A stretch of 64,000 nt of DNA. Source: Chrysopilus asiliformis. Taxonomy: Eukaryota > Arthropoda > Insecta > Diptera > Rhagionidae. Position numbers and translations under genes: made by a program. Shown piece by piece: positions 12,325 to 23,600 of the stretch. A model generated the notes under the pieces. The model did no database searches and was not told the origin of the DNA. It saw nothing but the letters and a program-made list of their open reading frames with translations. Numbering within the stretch: position 1 is the first letter of the stretch; each line of letters opens with the position of its first letter. The DNA lies in the NCBI GenBank assembly GCA_964034945.1, contig OZ035961.1:93940991-94004990 (forward strand). Reading direction: 5' to 3'.

Positions 12325-13482
12325 TTAAAACCACCTGGGGATCGTGCCATCATCGGCAATATCCTTTTGATTTGGAAGTGCAGTACAAGGTCTTTGCTGC
12401 CTCCAAAACTCTTGTCGATTGTTTAGAAATTCAACAGCATCCTTGGCAAATGCAGATATGTTCTCCGTGTTAGTATCGGCACGTTTTAAATCAGGATGTT
12501 TAAGAAGATTCTCCAAATATTCTTTATCGACACATAATTCGCCCAGCAACTTTCTGGAGTTCCGTTTCTCTTGGTCCGCCTTCGACGTTTTAGGACGTGG
12601 TGGTTTCTGTATGGCAGGCTTTGGAGCTTCCACATCTTTTGGCTTCGTTTTATGAGACACTGATTTCCGTTTTTCTGCTACACCGATGGTATTTTCAATT
12701 GCTTCTTGGGTCTTCTGGACCCCTAGACGAAAAGAAGCGAGTTCTGGCCGTAGTCGCAAACCACGATGGAAGAACATCAAACTTTGTTCAAATTGACCAA
12801 GAAAATACAACGATTCGGCCTTTTGATAAATTGCCCGGATACTAGCCTTGTCTACATTTAGGGCGATTTCAGCGTCTGCGAGAGCTTTTGCTGGTTCTCC
12901 AAGGAGAAGGTAACATTTGCTACGGGACACCAAGGCATTAACATCACTGCCGTTAATTTCCAATGCCTAAAATGAAAGAAAATAAAAATTATACATAATT
13001 TTACAGAAATCTTCTTGGGTTGAAAATAGTTTTGCCCTCGATATGCTGTGAATAGCATTGTTAACGTTTCCGTTTTTAATCTCCTTCAACGCTAGAGCAA
13101 TTAGTGAACTAGGATCAGCCTCTTCGGGAATCATAAGCGCCTCATGTCTATCCTGTTTTCGCTTCAATTTGAGACTTTGTTTGATATCATAGCTACCGGC
13201 GCTAACGGCCGCCGCCCTATCTTTGTCAGTGTAAAATTCATCAAAATGCTCTTTGGGTTTCCGTTTTTTCAACGCTTCGATGTCTATTTTAGCTGTTTTC
13301 GATTTCCTCGTCCGTTTTTCCGGTTGTTCCTGCAGTGTTTTTTTCGGTGCTGGTGCATCGTAGACACTGCGTTTGGGCTGTTCCTCTTCCTCTTCCACTT
13401 TGAGTCCAACGCGAACGAAACTTTGTAAAATTTCATCCTCTTTATCTGGACCCAAAATATCGGTAACACCACGTTTCGCCAT
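12325..13482 (-). CDS. ODAD4: ODAD4/TTC25 homologue, long form
   Basis: TPR protein homologous to vertebrate TTC25/ODAD4, the subunit that docks outer dynein arms on ciliary and sperm axonemes. Exon 2 (12966-12325, 214 codons) carries the strongest match: LVSRSKCYLLLGE, then QKAESLYFLGQFE, FHRGLRLRP, QKTQEAIEN, LLGELCVDKEYLENLLK and FWRQQRP, all in family order. In this form exon 1 is 13482-13036 (149 codons, starts MAKRGVTDIL): an acidic and Lys/Arg-rich extension ending NNAIHSISR, which joins ALEINGSD to give a well-formed TPR. The 69-nt intron starts GC (AGG|GCAAAA) and ends TTTTAG; no GT donor keeps the frame. Total 362 aa. It lacks the C-terminal TPRs of the roughly 670-aa vertebrate protein. 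The other first exon is listed separately. Homology is sure; which first exon is used is not. Confidence 0.85.
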
Positions 13483-14007
13483 TTTACCGCTACGTTTTTT
13501 TCGGCAACAAAATTTTTATTACACGCACAATAAAAATTAGTTAAAGGATTTAAGAATTCGTAATGACACCTTCGAAATTGCTCAATCGAATAATGGAGAG
13601 AATTTTATATCAAAGTGAACACCTTTCAGAGTCACTTGCTGTCGTTGTCTTGGGAATAAATAAATTGAGAATCGATTCTACTATTTAGAATCTAAGAAAC
13701 ATAAGAAACAGGTGAATGTTATTAAGTCAATTTAGAAGAGTCCAAATCTGTGATAGTTGGCAAAAGCAAACAAATCAAATGAAACCATAAATTGGCAGTT
13801 AATTGGATTCAAAAAGTTTTCTCGTCTTGTATTTTGGTACAATCAAAAATCTAACAGCAAAAAAAACTTTGGCTTCAGGAATTTTGTATAATTATTGTAA
13901 TTTAGTTACACGTGGCATCGAAAATGGAACAAATAATAAATCTTCAAGAGCTGATATGTCGCCTAGAAAACCATTAGCAAGGATAAAATAGCTTTTGTGC
14001 AATTTAC

Positions 14008-14136
14008 CTGGTTATATCCTGCTAAAGCTTTAGTATAGTTCCGAACCTTCATGTGGTTGTTAGCTTGGTCACAAAAAAGCTTTACAGTAGTGTCTAAATC
14101 GTCCACAGGATCTGTTTTTCCTTTTTGTCGGGGCAT
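14008..14136 (-). CDS. ODAD4: Alternative first coding exon of the ODAD4-like gene (short form)
   Basis: 43 codons from ATG at 14136 (starts MPRQKGKTDPVDDLD) to a GT donor (CAG|GTAAAT), ending phase 0. Spliced to the exon at 12966 it gives YTKALAGYNQ followed by ALEINGSDV, again a proper TPR helix pair, and a 256-aa protein whose N-terminus is close in length to vertebrate TTC25. Both this exon and 13482-13036 supply the first TPR helix, so they look mutually exclusive, each with its own start codon. The intron to exon 2 would contain the whole other first exon. Confidence 0.7.
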
Positions 14137-14787
14137 CGTGTGTTATTTTTTAAAAAATCTGAAAAGAATAGAGAAGTTTTTCAAACAATAAACATCAAAA
14201 GTTTTTATCAAGTGGGGAACAAGATCGACTTAAGTAATATAGCTGTAAAATAAAAAAAATATACATATCCCTTATTTTTCTACCGTCTACAACATATCCG
14301 AAAATCATTCAAATTGGACAGGGTACCTGAGTACCTTTGCTTGTGAGTAAAAGATATGACGATCGTTTTAATCTTTTTTTTTTGCATCATGACTAGAGAC
14401 CGGATTATATGCAACTTGAAAAAGTTAACAAGGAAAGATTCCGAAGTGTCCGCCTTCGATTTTGATGAAACTCGGATATGTTGTAGAGGCACGAAAAATA
14501 AGGGTAATAAGGAAAAATAAGGGACACATATTTTTTATATCTGCTTTTTTCGTGTTTCTGATTTTTAGCATTTGCATATAATGCGGTCTCTAACATGACT
14601 CATCATCGACCTCGATAACTTGAAGTTTCGTTTGTCCTCGTCAACTTCGACTTATCGAAGTTCTCCTTTCAATTTTTTTGTTTCAGAAAATATTTATTTG
14701 GCGAAAATTTACTTCGACCCATACAAAAACTTGAGGATTTTCCCACCGTCAAAATTTTGAAGTCTTTCTCCCGTGGTGTAGAAAGAA
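14137..14787. other. Upstream region of the ODAD4-like gene
   Basis: Should hold the promoter of the short form. Open frames at 14280-14596 on the minus strand show no recognisable protein. It borders the large transposon that starts at 14791. Confidence 0.3.
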
Positions 14788-17317
14788 TTAGGCCCGTTTG
14801 GGCGTACTATTCTTAAAAAATTAAGTTGTGGTTAGCCTACTTAAACCATAGAAATTCTGCGACTTAAATATTTTAAACTGTACATAAGTTGCTAAGTCTC
14901 GTTGGTGCAAACGACACTTAAACACGCCTCGGGGTTTGAGGTCCTTAAATACACTGGCTAAAAAATGAAAAAGGGGAGACACACACGGCGATAGCAAATT
15001 TCAATGTATGACTGTAAACTTCACAAAATTGTTGTGAAAAGCTACAAAAGAGGCTTTTAAATTGTCTCTAGGCAAAACAAGGGGCAACAAATTTTAATCT
15101 CTGCCCGGACGTGACCAACCATTGCAAATTTGAAGACCTTTTTTGAAGACCTTTTGAAGACCTTTATTGTGATCTTCCATAAAAAAAATTTGATGGGTTA
15201 GAACGCATACAGTTTTTTAAGAAATCTTTAACACAATTTGAATCTCTTGCAGGTTAAACCTGAAAGTGTTCGAGAAGTCAAGAAATATTTCTCTTGATTA
15301 CGTAACTAACAAACAAAAATGTAATTGGACTAATTTTAGCCATTCAGTTTAATGAATTCAGTTTAATGAATTCAGTTTAATGGGGTTTACTTTCATCATT
15401 TTTTGAAGCTGATCATTTTTTTCAAACAAAACACTATAAAAAATTCGAAACGATTTGGAAAAGTCAACTTTTTGCTCTACGAAGCGAATTTCCGAAATTT
15501 TCATAATTTTTTCCACTCAAAATCACTGTTTTTCGTGAAATTTAGAATAAATTGATGTGTGATCATAGAATTGACTGATTTAAAGAAAAAACTGATTTTT
15601 TAAAACTTGGTTTGAAGAGTCGTACTTAAACTTTTAAATATATGTATATTCGGTGCTTTTGTCCAATTTTTCTTTAAACACGTTCGTATAATCCATGATT
15701 TTATTTCGATGGTATTTTTTATTAAATTTAACAGCACTGTGGGGTTTTTTTTAAAGAGTTTAAATGAAACTCTACACTTTCTTAAACACTTAAGTGATTT
15801 TTTTTTATCAATGCTTACCCAATAAATTAAATAGAAATTGAAGTCCCTTCTAATGAAGATTTAAATTCAAACATTTAAAATTCAATATTAGTATTCTGTA
15901 AAAACTACACATTCTCCAAAATCACATTTCAAATTTTCCGTTTCAATAATATTGTAGTAACATTTTATCGTTTCGAATAATGTTTTCTTGTGTACTCCAA
16001 TTTTGCAACTGTTTTGCGGAATTTAGCAAAGAATTCCATCATCCTTCAAACCCTAACCGAAAGGCATAACTCATAACTAATGTAAGTAATTTTTTGCCAT
16101 AAGAAAACTAGAAAATTGAGTTGACGACATGCGCGTCCACATCCTTCTTCCATCATTTCAACAGGATAAATACCCGTAAGTATATATAAATCAAACAATA
16201 CTAGCAACAGTGTAATACCTACCATAGTAAAAGTATCTTGTCATGTTTTTTTAATATTTATATGCTACGATTTTAAACAAAATGGAAGGAATCAAGACGA
16301 AGAAGAACAGACTGTTTTATTATTATGATTACTTCTTTCTATGTTGGAGTAACCGCAGAATGTCAAGAAAAAAAAACTCCGAGGCAGCTTGTAGGTCCGA
16401 TACCAGGATGTGATATCTCCTGTTGAATGTTTTCTATCCAGTCATAAGTACTACTACCCTTAGTTGTAAAAAGAATTTGTATTGTTATTTGATAAACCAT
16501 GATAATGTAACGTACTGTGACTAATAGCGGTAAGATGTAACATGGCTAATGACTTGGGAAATCGTTTTGGTTAAATCGATTTAATTGAGCATTTTTGGGA
16601 TCCAAAAGATTTTAGAAAGAAAAATTTGCACAGATGTTTTTTTTTCACACGAGAGCCCTTGAAGATATTTTATAGCATATTTTTAAAGTTTGAAGAAATC
16701 TTATTTTCTTCAAACTTTCTTGGTGTTTTGTCGGGCTTTGTTCCTACTAAGATTTCTTTCTCTATATGAGATCTTTGAATAAAATGGTTCCATTTTACCC
16801 TTCTAGGTTAAAAAATATGAAATAATTTTTCTCGAAAACAACTCATAAAGTGGCTTTTCATTTCCAATAAACACGAAACCGGTTTTCTCGAAAAAAAAAA
16901 AGTTTTTCGAATGGAAACAGATTTTCTGGAAAGCGGGAGTTCCCAGATTAGAAGTTATGCCACTCTGTAGAAACGGTCTTTTTTGGATGGTTTTCATAAA
17001 TTCTACTAACGCTTTTTACTTATTTTGCTTTGAAAATTGACATTAGCGGGTTTTTAGGACCGCTGGTCACTAATATGGTTTAGGAATTGTAAAATTCGAA
17101 ACGGAAGCTCTGAAAAAATACCGTTTTTTCCAAAAAATGTCGAGATTTTTCTGAGTTTTTTTTTTGGTGCAAAAAACCTTGACAAAAAAGGTTAACCCGG
17201 CAGCGACTTATCTCAATTTTAGAATCGAGCTTAACGAAGTGAATACCAAATGTAATTCCAGCCGACTTCGTGCAAATGAAAGTCTACCAGGATCAGGACC
17301 TATAGGTGCCTCCACAC

Positions 17318-17490
17318 GTTCAATGTTACTTGACAATTTTACTTGAATGACTCATGTTTCAAGTACAATAACATTGATCGTTTGGATGCTCTTCAATGTT
17401 ACATTTGGAGGCAATTTCCATCAATGTTACTTGACGAAAATTTTCATCAATAATACTTGTCAAGTAACATTGAACATGTAACATTGAACC
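17318..17490. mobile_element. Foldback repeat nested in the 14.8-kb element
   Basis: GTTCAATGTTACTTGACAA at the left is the exact inverse of TTGTCAAGTAACATTGAAC at 17457-17475. Additional CAATGTTAC copies lie between, in both orientations, and one more follows the right arm. Confidence 0.6.
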
Positions 17491-17561
17491 TTATAATAAA
17501 AACGACGTCAGTTAAGATTGTGCCATATTTGACTTAGAGCCGTTTACACCAACGAAACTTA

Positions 17562-18026
17562 CACAGCCTTTACACGCGTCTGTAGAGCTGACACAGTCGC
17601 TGACACAGCCTCGTGTAAATGCTTACTGGCACTGACAAGTCTGTACTGATGGGACATTTTTGTAGTCAGTACAGACATGCCAGTAATTTGACATTTCAGA
17701 CTTCTAAGATGGCGGAAAATGAAGAATTTGAGGTAAATCTATTAAATTATTATGAATTCACTGTTTTTAATTCTTTTTTTTTTTACTTTTAGAACTCTCA
17801 GACTGGCGAAAGAAGACTAACTAGGAACGAGATAATTAAAATAATGAAGCATACGAGCAAAATTTATGCCTCTGAAATACGAGGGACTGTAGCTGTGTTA
17901 CAAACGAAGTCATTTTGAAAATTAATTGGCTGCCAGTTCACTAAATGTCTTCTAATTCTTTGTCAGTAATTTGACATTTGGAGTCTGTGCTACTGACAGA
18001 CTTTATAGTCGCGTGTAAAGGCTGGG
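17562..18026. mobile_element. 465-bp nested MITE with TTA target duplication
   Basis: The ends are CACAGCCTTTACACGCG and, complemented, CCCAGCCTTTACACGCG, flanked by TTA at 17559-17561 and 18027-18029. The interior contains an ATG frame (17709, MAENEEFE), a GT donor and an AG acceptor followed by a frame containing NSQTGERRLTRNEIIK. This could be the remnant of an element-encoded protein, but it is too short to classify. The right TTA also sits at the inner edge of the outer element's right arm. Confidence 0.65.
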
Positions 18027-18137
18027 TTAGCAACTTATGTTTTACCTTAAATTATTTAATCCTCAGAATTTCTACGATTTAAGTAGGCTAAGCACAACTT
18101 AATTTTTTTAAAGAATAGTACGCGCAAATGGGCCTTA

Positions 18138-20125
18138 CTTACTTACCATTTTAATTTACTCTTAAATAAGGAACAATGCAATTTGAAGAAAAAATCTTTT
18201 TCGCATGAATGTTGAGATTTTAAATTGAAAAATTATAAACAAGTCATGATTTGCATAATTTTGTGATTTATGTTTCTTTTATTCTATTTTATTCAAACGA
18301 GAAAGACAAGTATGTTAGACGCCTTCAATTTTATAAATTCGTGTCATGAACATTTTGCTTGTTTAACGAGTGTTTATTATTTGTAAAATTGTTATTGACA
18401 AGTAACACCCATACTAATTATAAGTGAAAGGTGTGAGGATATCCACATTTCTATGATAGAAATGAGAATTCATTAAATTATTTGTTTTGGTATAATATTT
18501 GATATTGTTTTACACGCAGCTCGAATTAATCAAAAATCCATCAATAACTGTTGCTTCAAGGGAAACTTTCAGAATCAGCGAAAATATAAATGAGTAACAT
18601 CCATTGAATAGTTTGATAAATGAAAATGAATGTCGGTCTTAATAAATATGCAGTATTTGTAGAAATCGACCACAAAATAGTTTATTATGTTTATTTAACA
18701 AGAATTTGTTTCTATTTTAATGGCAACGTATGACAAATGTTTAAATACACACATATTTATCATACCAATGCTTTACCTAAGCTGGGATTACTTTATCCCT
18801 TAGATTGCGTGCACAATATAGGTATGAGATCGCGTGCCTATTACAAATTCCCGTTCATAATGTTTGTTTGCAAGGTATGTACAAATTTATAAGTTTTCCA
18901 TATTACTTTATACTACATTCATCTAAATATTGTTCACGGTACTAAAATCATCAATGTATAATGAAATCTTATCGATAATTCGCAATAAACCGATATTACG
19001 ATCTATCGGATGGTAAGAAGAAATTTTCATTTGGTTTGAAATTTCGACTAACCAAGGAAAGTTTAATTAGTTATTGAATTACCCATTGAACATACATAAA
19101 ACGAATTCATCACGCACAGTTTAGCCAATCAATAGGTAAATTATTGACTGAAGTCAACTGTTTGATGTGAAATTTAAACTAATGCGCCATTTACAAACTA
19201 GTGTGCTCTGATGATAGATTCGCGTTCTGTGAAAACTATATGGGATGAAAAAGTTTTCCCGTGCAAAGTGTGCGTTTCCAATTCTGATTTAGTGTAAAAA
19301 TGCTTGCTTCTAGGACACTCAGAAGCAAATTTAATTATAATTAAACGGAACGGACAGTTTATGCAATTTTTCGCCATTTTTACTGTGTTACGCATGTCAA
19401 TAGAATTCTGTTGTGGATTTGAAATACCTTAAGCTCGTTTTTATATAACAACGCAAAGCTTTTCGGAGTAGTGATGTCGAATAGCGTCCTTGATGGCGAC
19501 GGCTGTACAAATGTGTGGTCGCGAACTTATATCACTTTGCCAGTCTATTAATGTAATGTCTTTGGTTCGCAAATACCCAGTTTAGGACACGATGTTTCTT
19601 TATTCGTTATTCAAAAGTATGTGCTTGGGGGATGCAGTCCCGTTAAGAATCATTCCCACTTCGTCTCCCGCCTATAAACTATGGAGTAACGAATGAAATT
19701 ATGTCACGTTTAAATGGGTCAAAGGTGATAGAAAAGTCACCTAAACGAATTACAACGCAGATAAGCTCTCTCTTGGCATGACAAAACCGATTAAATTTTC
19801 AGAGGAGTTTGCTCTTTGTGGCCTGGGCTGTGCCAATACGAAATAGAGCCTGGAGAAAAACCTATATTTGGCGCACCTTCCCTTTCTAAAATAAATTTAT
19901 AAAAAAGGGAATTTTTATGTACTTGGAAATTTGGGATGGTCGAGCAGAGTGTTTCTCTCAATTTTTCTCTGTGATTATCTAAATAAAAAGTTATAATGGC
20001 GTCTTAGTTCTTCGGTATACAACAAATAGCACAGCAGGTAAATTTAAAAAAAATTACGATATGCAGATAAAATATTTATTAAAGAAATGCGTTTTAGGCA
20101 GAAATTTCAAAAAATCCAACAGCAG
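18138..20125. other. AT-rich intergenic stretch, nothing recognised
   Basis: I see no convincing exon, RNA gene or bounded repeat here. The open frame at 19198-19395 (-) resembles nothing known. Confidence 0.4.
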
Positions 20126-20562
20126 CCAGCGGCTGGCAAAACAGCGTCGTGTGACCGCGGCATTAGTAGCGCTGGCAAGTAGCAACAGCAGCCAGCGTAC
20201 TGAGAGGGTTCTACGATTTATACTTTAGTAGCGCTGGCAAGTAGCAAAACAGTGGTTTGACATTTGAATTTGGGAGATTTTTTAAATAATAAACGTAACA
20301 CACAAATTTAAATAAATAAACGTAAAATAACAACTTACAATAAACAAACTTTACTACTTATCAGATTTTTGACCGCTCAGAAACCATGTGACAGAGTCAC
20401 GTGATCCCTAGTAGCGCTGGCAAAGTGGAACGGCCTCTACTTCACTAGCGCTGCTAAAATCATCACGCTGCTGCTGCTAGTAGCAACGGTGTTGCTGAAA
20501 CGGCTGCTAATAGCCAAACAGCCACTAGCGCTGGCAAAACAGCGTCGTGTGACCGCCGCATA
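20126..20562. repeat. Repeat cluster built on an AGCGCTGGCAA motif
   Basis: GGCAAAACAGCGTCGTGTGA occurs near both ends (about 20137 and 20536) in direct orientation, each copy followed by CCGC. Between them TAGCGCTGGCAA and variants recur several times, with CAGCAGCCAGCG and GCTGCTGCTAGTAGCAAC stretches. GC-rich compared with its surroundings, so probably a transposon remnant; family unknown. Confidence 0.5.
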
Positions 20563-20662
20563 AGAGAAAAAAACTATGTCATTAAAAAATATACCATTAA
20601 AAACGTCAATTAAAATTAAAACAATTTTTTATTCTATTTCAATAAATTTACTATATAAATAT

Positions 20663-23600
20663 CTACTCATCATACTCAATATCACGACTATCATTTTTCT
20701 TACGATGTTTGCTTCCGATATCATCCAAAGTTATCGAATATCCTCCAATCAGCGAGCTAGAAACATCAGCTTTGCCATCGGGATTGTAAACTGGTCCATC
20801 GCCGATGGGCGTCTCAGTCTGCTTGACCACCCGATAGCCATTCTCATCGGCGACATATTCTACTGTTCGATGGAAGTATCCATCGCTATACGAGTACATT
20901 CCAGTTACATCTAATCCATTTCTAGTTTCTGTCCGTTTATTCATATTATCGTAAATGGTATCTTCTAGAGCCGAATCGAAACTGTAATGGGCACTTTTCG
21001 CTTGTTTTTCTAATTCTTCCAGAGCTTCCAGCTTCAAATTCCTACGCTTTTCATCGAGTGCTGGACGATTCGTAGGTGTGGGTCGCTGTGTTGGTTGCGG
21101 AGCTTGAATTGTAGGGTCCTGCGGTGCAATTCGAATGTGTACGGGGTCCTGAGCATTTGGATGGTTTTTGGTGACTTTTTTCAGAAATTTGTGCTGGAAT
21201 CGGGCGTACGCTGGCGGGTCCTGTGGCGCAACACGAATATGGGGAGCATCCAGCTTTTTATTCAAACCTGCATGCTTGGTGATAATAGAGAAACTACCAT
21301 CAGGACGAATATTTACAGATGCTTCTTGCGGTTTGAGTTCGTGAGCTCGGACCAAAGGATCTTGTGGGGCGACTCTAATATGCAAAGATTCAACAGGAGA
21401 AACCGTCGCAGCGTGTTGTCTGGCAAATTTCTCCACCGTTTCTTCAAAATCTGTATCTTCTATTTCGGCATTCGCCTAAAATCACCAAAGAAATATAAAT
21501 TTTAAGTGGCGTATTAAAAACGAAGTAAGTAAACAAAATCACGGGAAATGTAAAAAAAATAAATACCCAGCCCCCCCAAACACGGGACTTTTTAATTTAT
21601 GTGAAAATCAATTAACGAAATGATATAGCTTAACAGCTGTTTGTTCTTTTTTTATGCTATTATGTTAATGATTTTCCGAGAAATTTTGCTATCGCAATAT
21701 CAACTCAAGTTCAGCTCAAAATGAGACTTCATCGCTTGAACGCTTACATAAAATGTTCCAGTCGTCTTTAAGAGTTTGTGTAGTTAACTTCGTTAAAGCA
21801 GTTTGTTATTAAATCATGGGTAAGTATAATTGCAACAAAAAAACTGTATAAAAATCTTAAGATGTGCAAAGTGAAAAATATGTACATAGAACTGCGCAAA
21901 AGCAGACGGTTTAATACTGATAACGATTGTAATTGAGTTTATTTTAAATTACGTTTGCGTTTAACCTTGTTCGGTATATTTTTATTTTGTAATACAGACA
22001 ATTTAAACAAGTTTTTCAGTTTTACGGTCCAAGAAAAACATGAAATCGATTTCTTAAAATCATTTAAATGTAAACATTTCTGTATATGGGACTCGGTGGC
22101 TTTTATTGGAATTTCACGAACCTTTATTCGATGGATACTTATCGAACCTTTTATTGCGATTTTTTTAAAAACGCGTAAAAACTAATTATTTATCTTTTAG
22201 ATAGAATTGATAAAATTAGTTTCACTTTTGTTAATTCGCTTTCAATTGTAGGAATTTAAAACAAAATTCCAGATTTTTTTTCGTGAAAATAATATTAATT
22301 GATTTTCTCATATTTCCTGAAATCCCGATATCCGGTATCTAAACATCACTGCCGGTAGTCTAAAGATCAAGAAAAAATGCCGGTAGTCTAAATATCAAGA
22401 AATTAATTTGCATAAAATCCATAAAATTGCATCATTTGCAATATCAAATTCATTATTGCGTCTTTATAGCGCAGGTTTTTTTTCTATTTAAATATTTAAA
22501 TTACTTAATACCGTTTAAATAAATGAGAGGTCAAGAAAATTTGTTTGTTAAGTCAAAGCAGTTTAATTGTTTTTCTTAATTAAAATAAAAGTGAGTTTCG
22601 AAACAGAGCCGTTTTTAATTTTCTGAGACAATTAAAAGATCTTTTATGAAACAATAAGGAGCTGTTTACAACGGCAGACCACCCTCCCCCCTAGGAGTTT
22701 GAAAATATGTCACCTTAATTTTTGTTTTTTTAACCCTTTCCGTCGTCCCGCTTGCTTGTAATTTTTTCCTGCTCCCCCTGAGAGTGTGACATATTTTGTA
22801 GTTCAAGCAAACACTTTTGTGAATACAATAAGAGCTAGAGGCTTGGCATTTTGCACGCGTTTTTCGTAAAAATAAGACTACTTCCGCAAACTATTTGAAC
22901 CTTTATTTTAATGTAAAAGGTATTAACTTTTCGAATTTTATGATGCGTTCGTGTAAATTTTACATATCGTCGGCTAAGAGTGAAATTGTGCTAAATCCAT
23001 TATACCAAATTTTCCAGAAGTGCAATAAAAACCTTGTTAAATCATTTAAATTTTCATTTATAGAAAACAGGGCACCAATCATGTATTCCGACGCGTCTCT
23101 GTCTTTCGACTTCGACGTAGCTTTTAACTCTTGACTTCGCCATATCTGCAGCTTGAAATTTCGCGGAATCGTCACTATGAATCGAAACGTGATTCTGACT
23201 GTCACTCCAGGAAATTTGAAGCTGCTGATATGGCGAAGTCAAGAGTTAAAAGCTGTGTCGAAGTCGAAAGACAGAGACGCGTCGGAATACATGATTGGTG
23301 CCCAGAGTCTCATTTAAAGAAAACTGAGCCCAATTTAATTCTCATTTAAAGAAAACTCAGTGTTATTGAAAGAGAATTAAAACGATTTAACAAGGTTTTT
23401 ATTGCTCTTCTGGAACACTATACCAAATGGACTTAGCACAATTTCACTCTTAGCCGACGATATGTTGAGTAAATCAGCAATTTTTCTCTCGCTTATCAAT
23501 TCACAAATCTATTTTATTCGAAAAAATTTAATTTCACTTTACACATTTCTTTATAATTAAAATCGATTTTAATAATTATGGAAACTTTCAGGTAAATTCA

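Larger units (their letters stand above)
14791..18134. mobile_element. 3.34-kb PIF/Harbinger-like element with TTA target duplication
   Basis: Terminal inverted repeats of about 110 bp: the left begins GGCCCGTTTGGGCGTACTAT and the right, complemented, GGCCCATTTGCGCGTACTAT. They continue through AATTAAGTTGTG, AGCCTACTTAAA, AGAAATTCTG and ACATAAGTTGCTAA. TTA flanks both ends (14788-14790 and 18135-18137), the 3-bp TWA duplication typical of PIF/Harbinger. No intact transposase was found; the longest interior frames are short. At least two smaller elements are nested inside (17318-17490 and 17562-18026). Probably a non-autonomous or decayed copy. Confidence 0.75.

Noticed and set aside
12967..13030. 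GT donor in GATTTCT|GTAAAATT for the long ODAD4 first exon
   Set aside because: Gives an intron of about 45 nt and an immediate stop after splicing.
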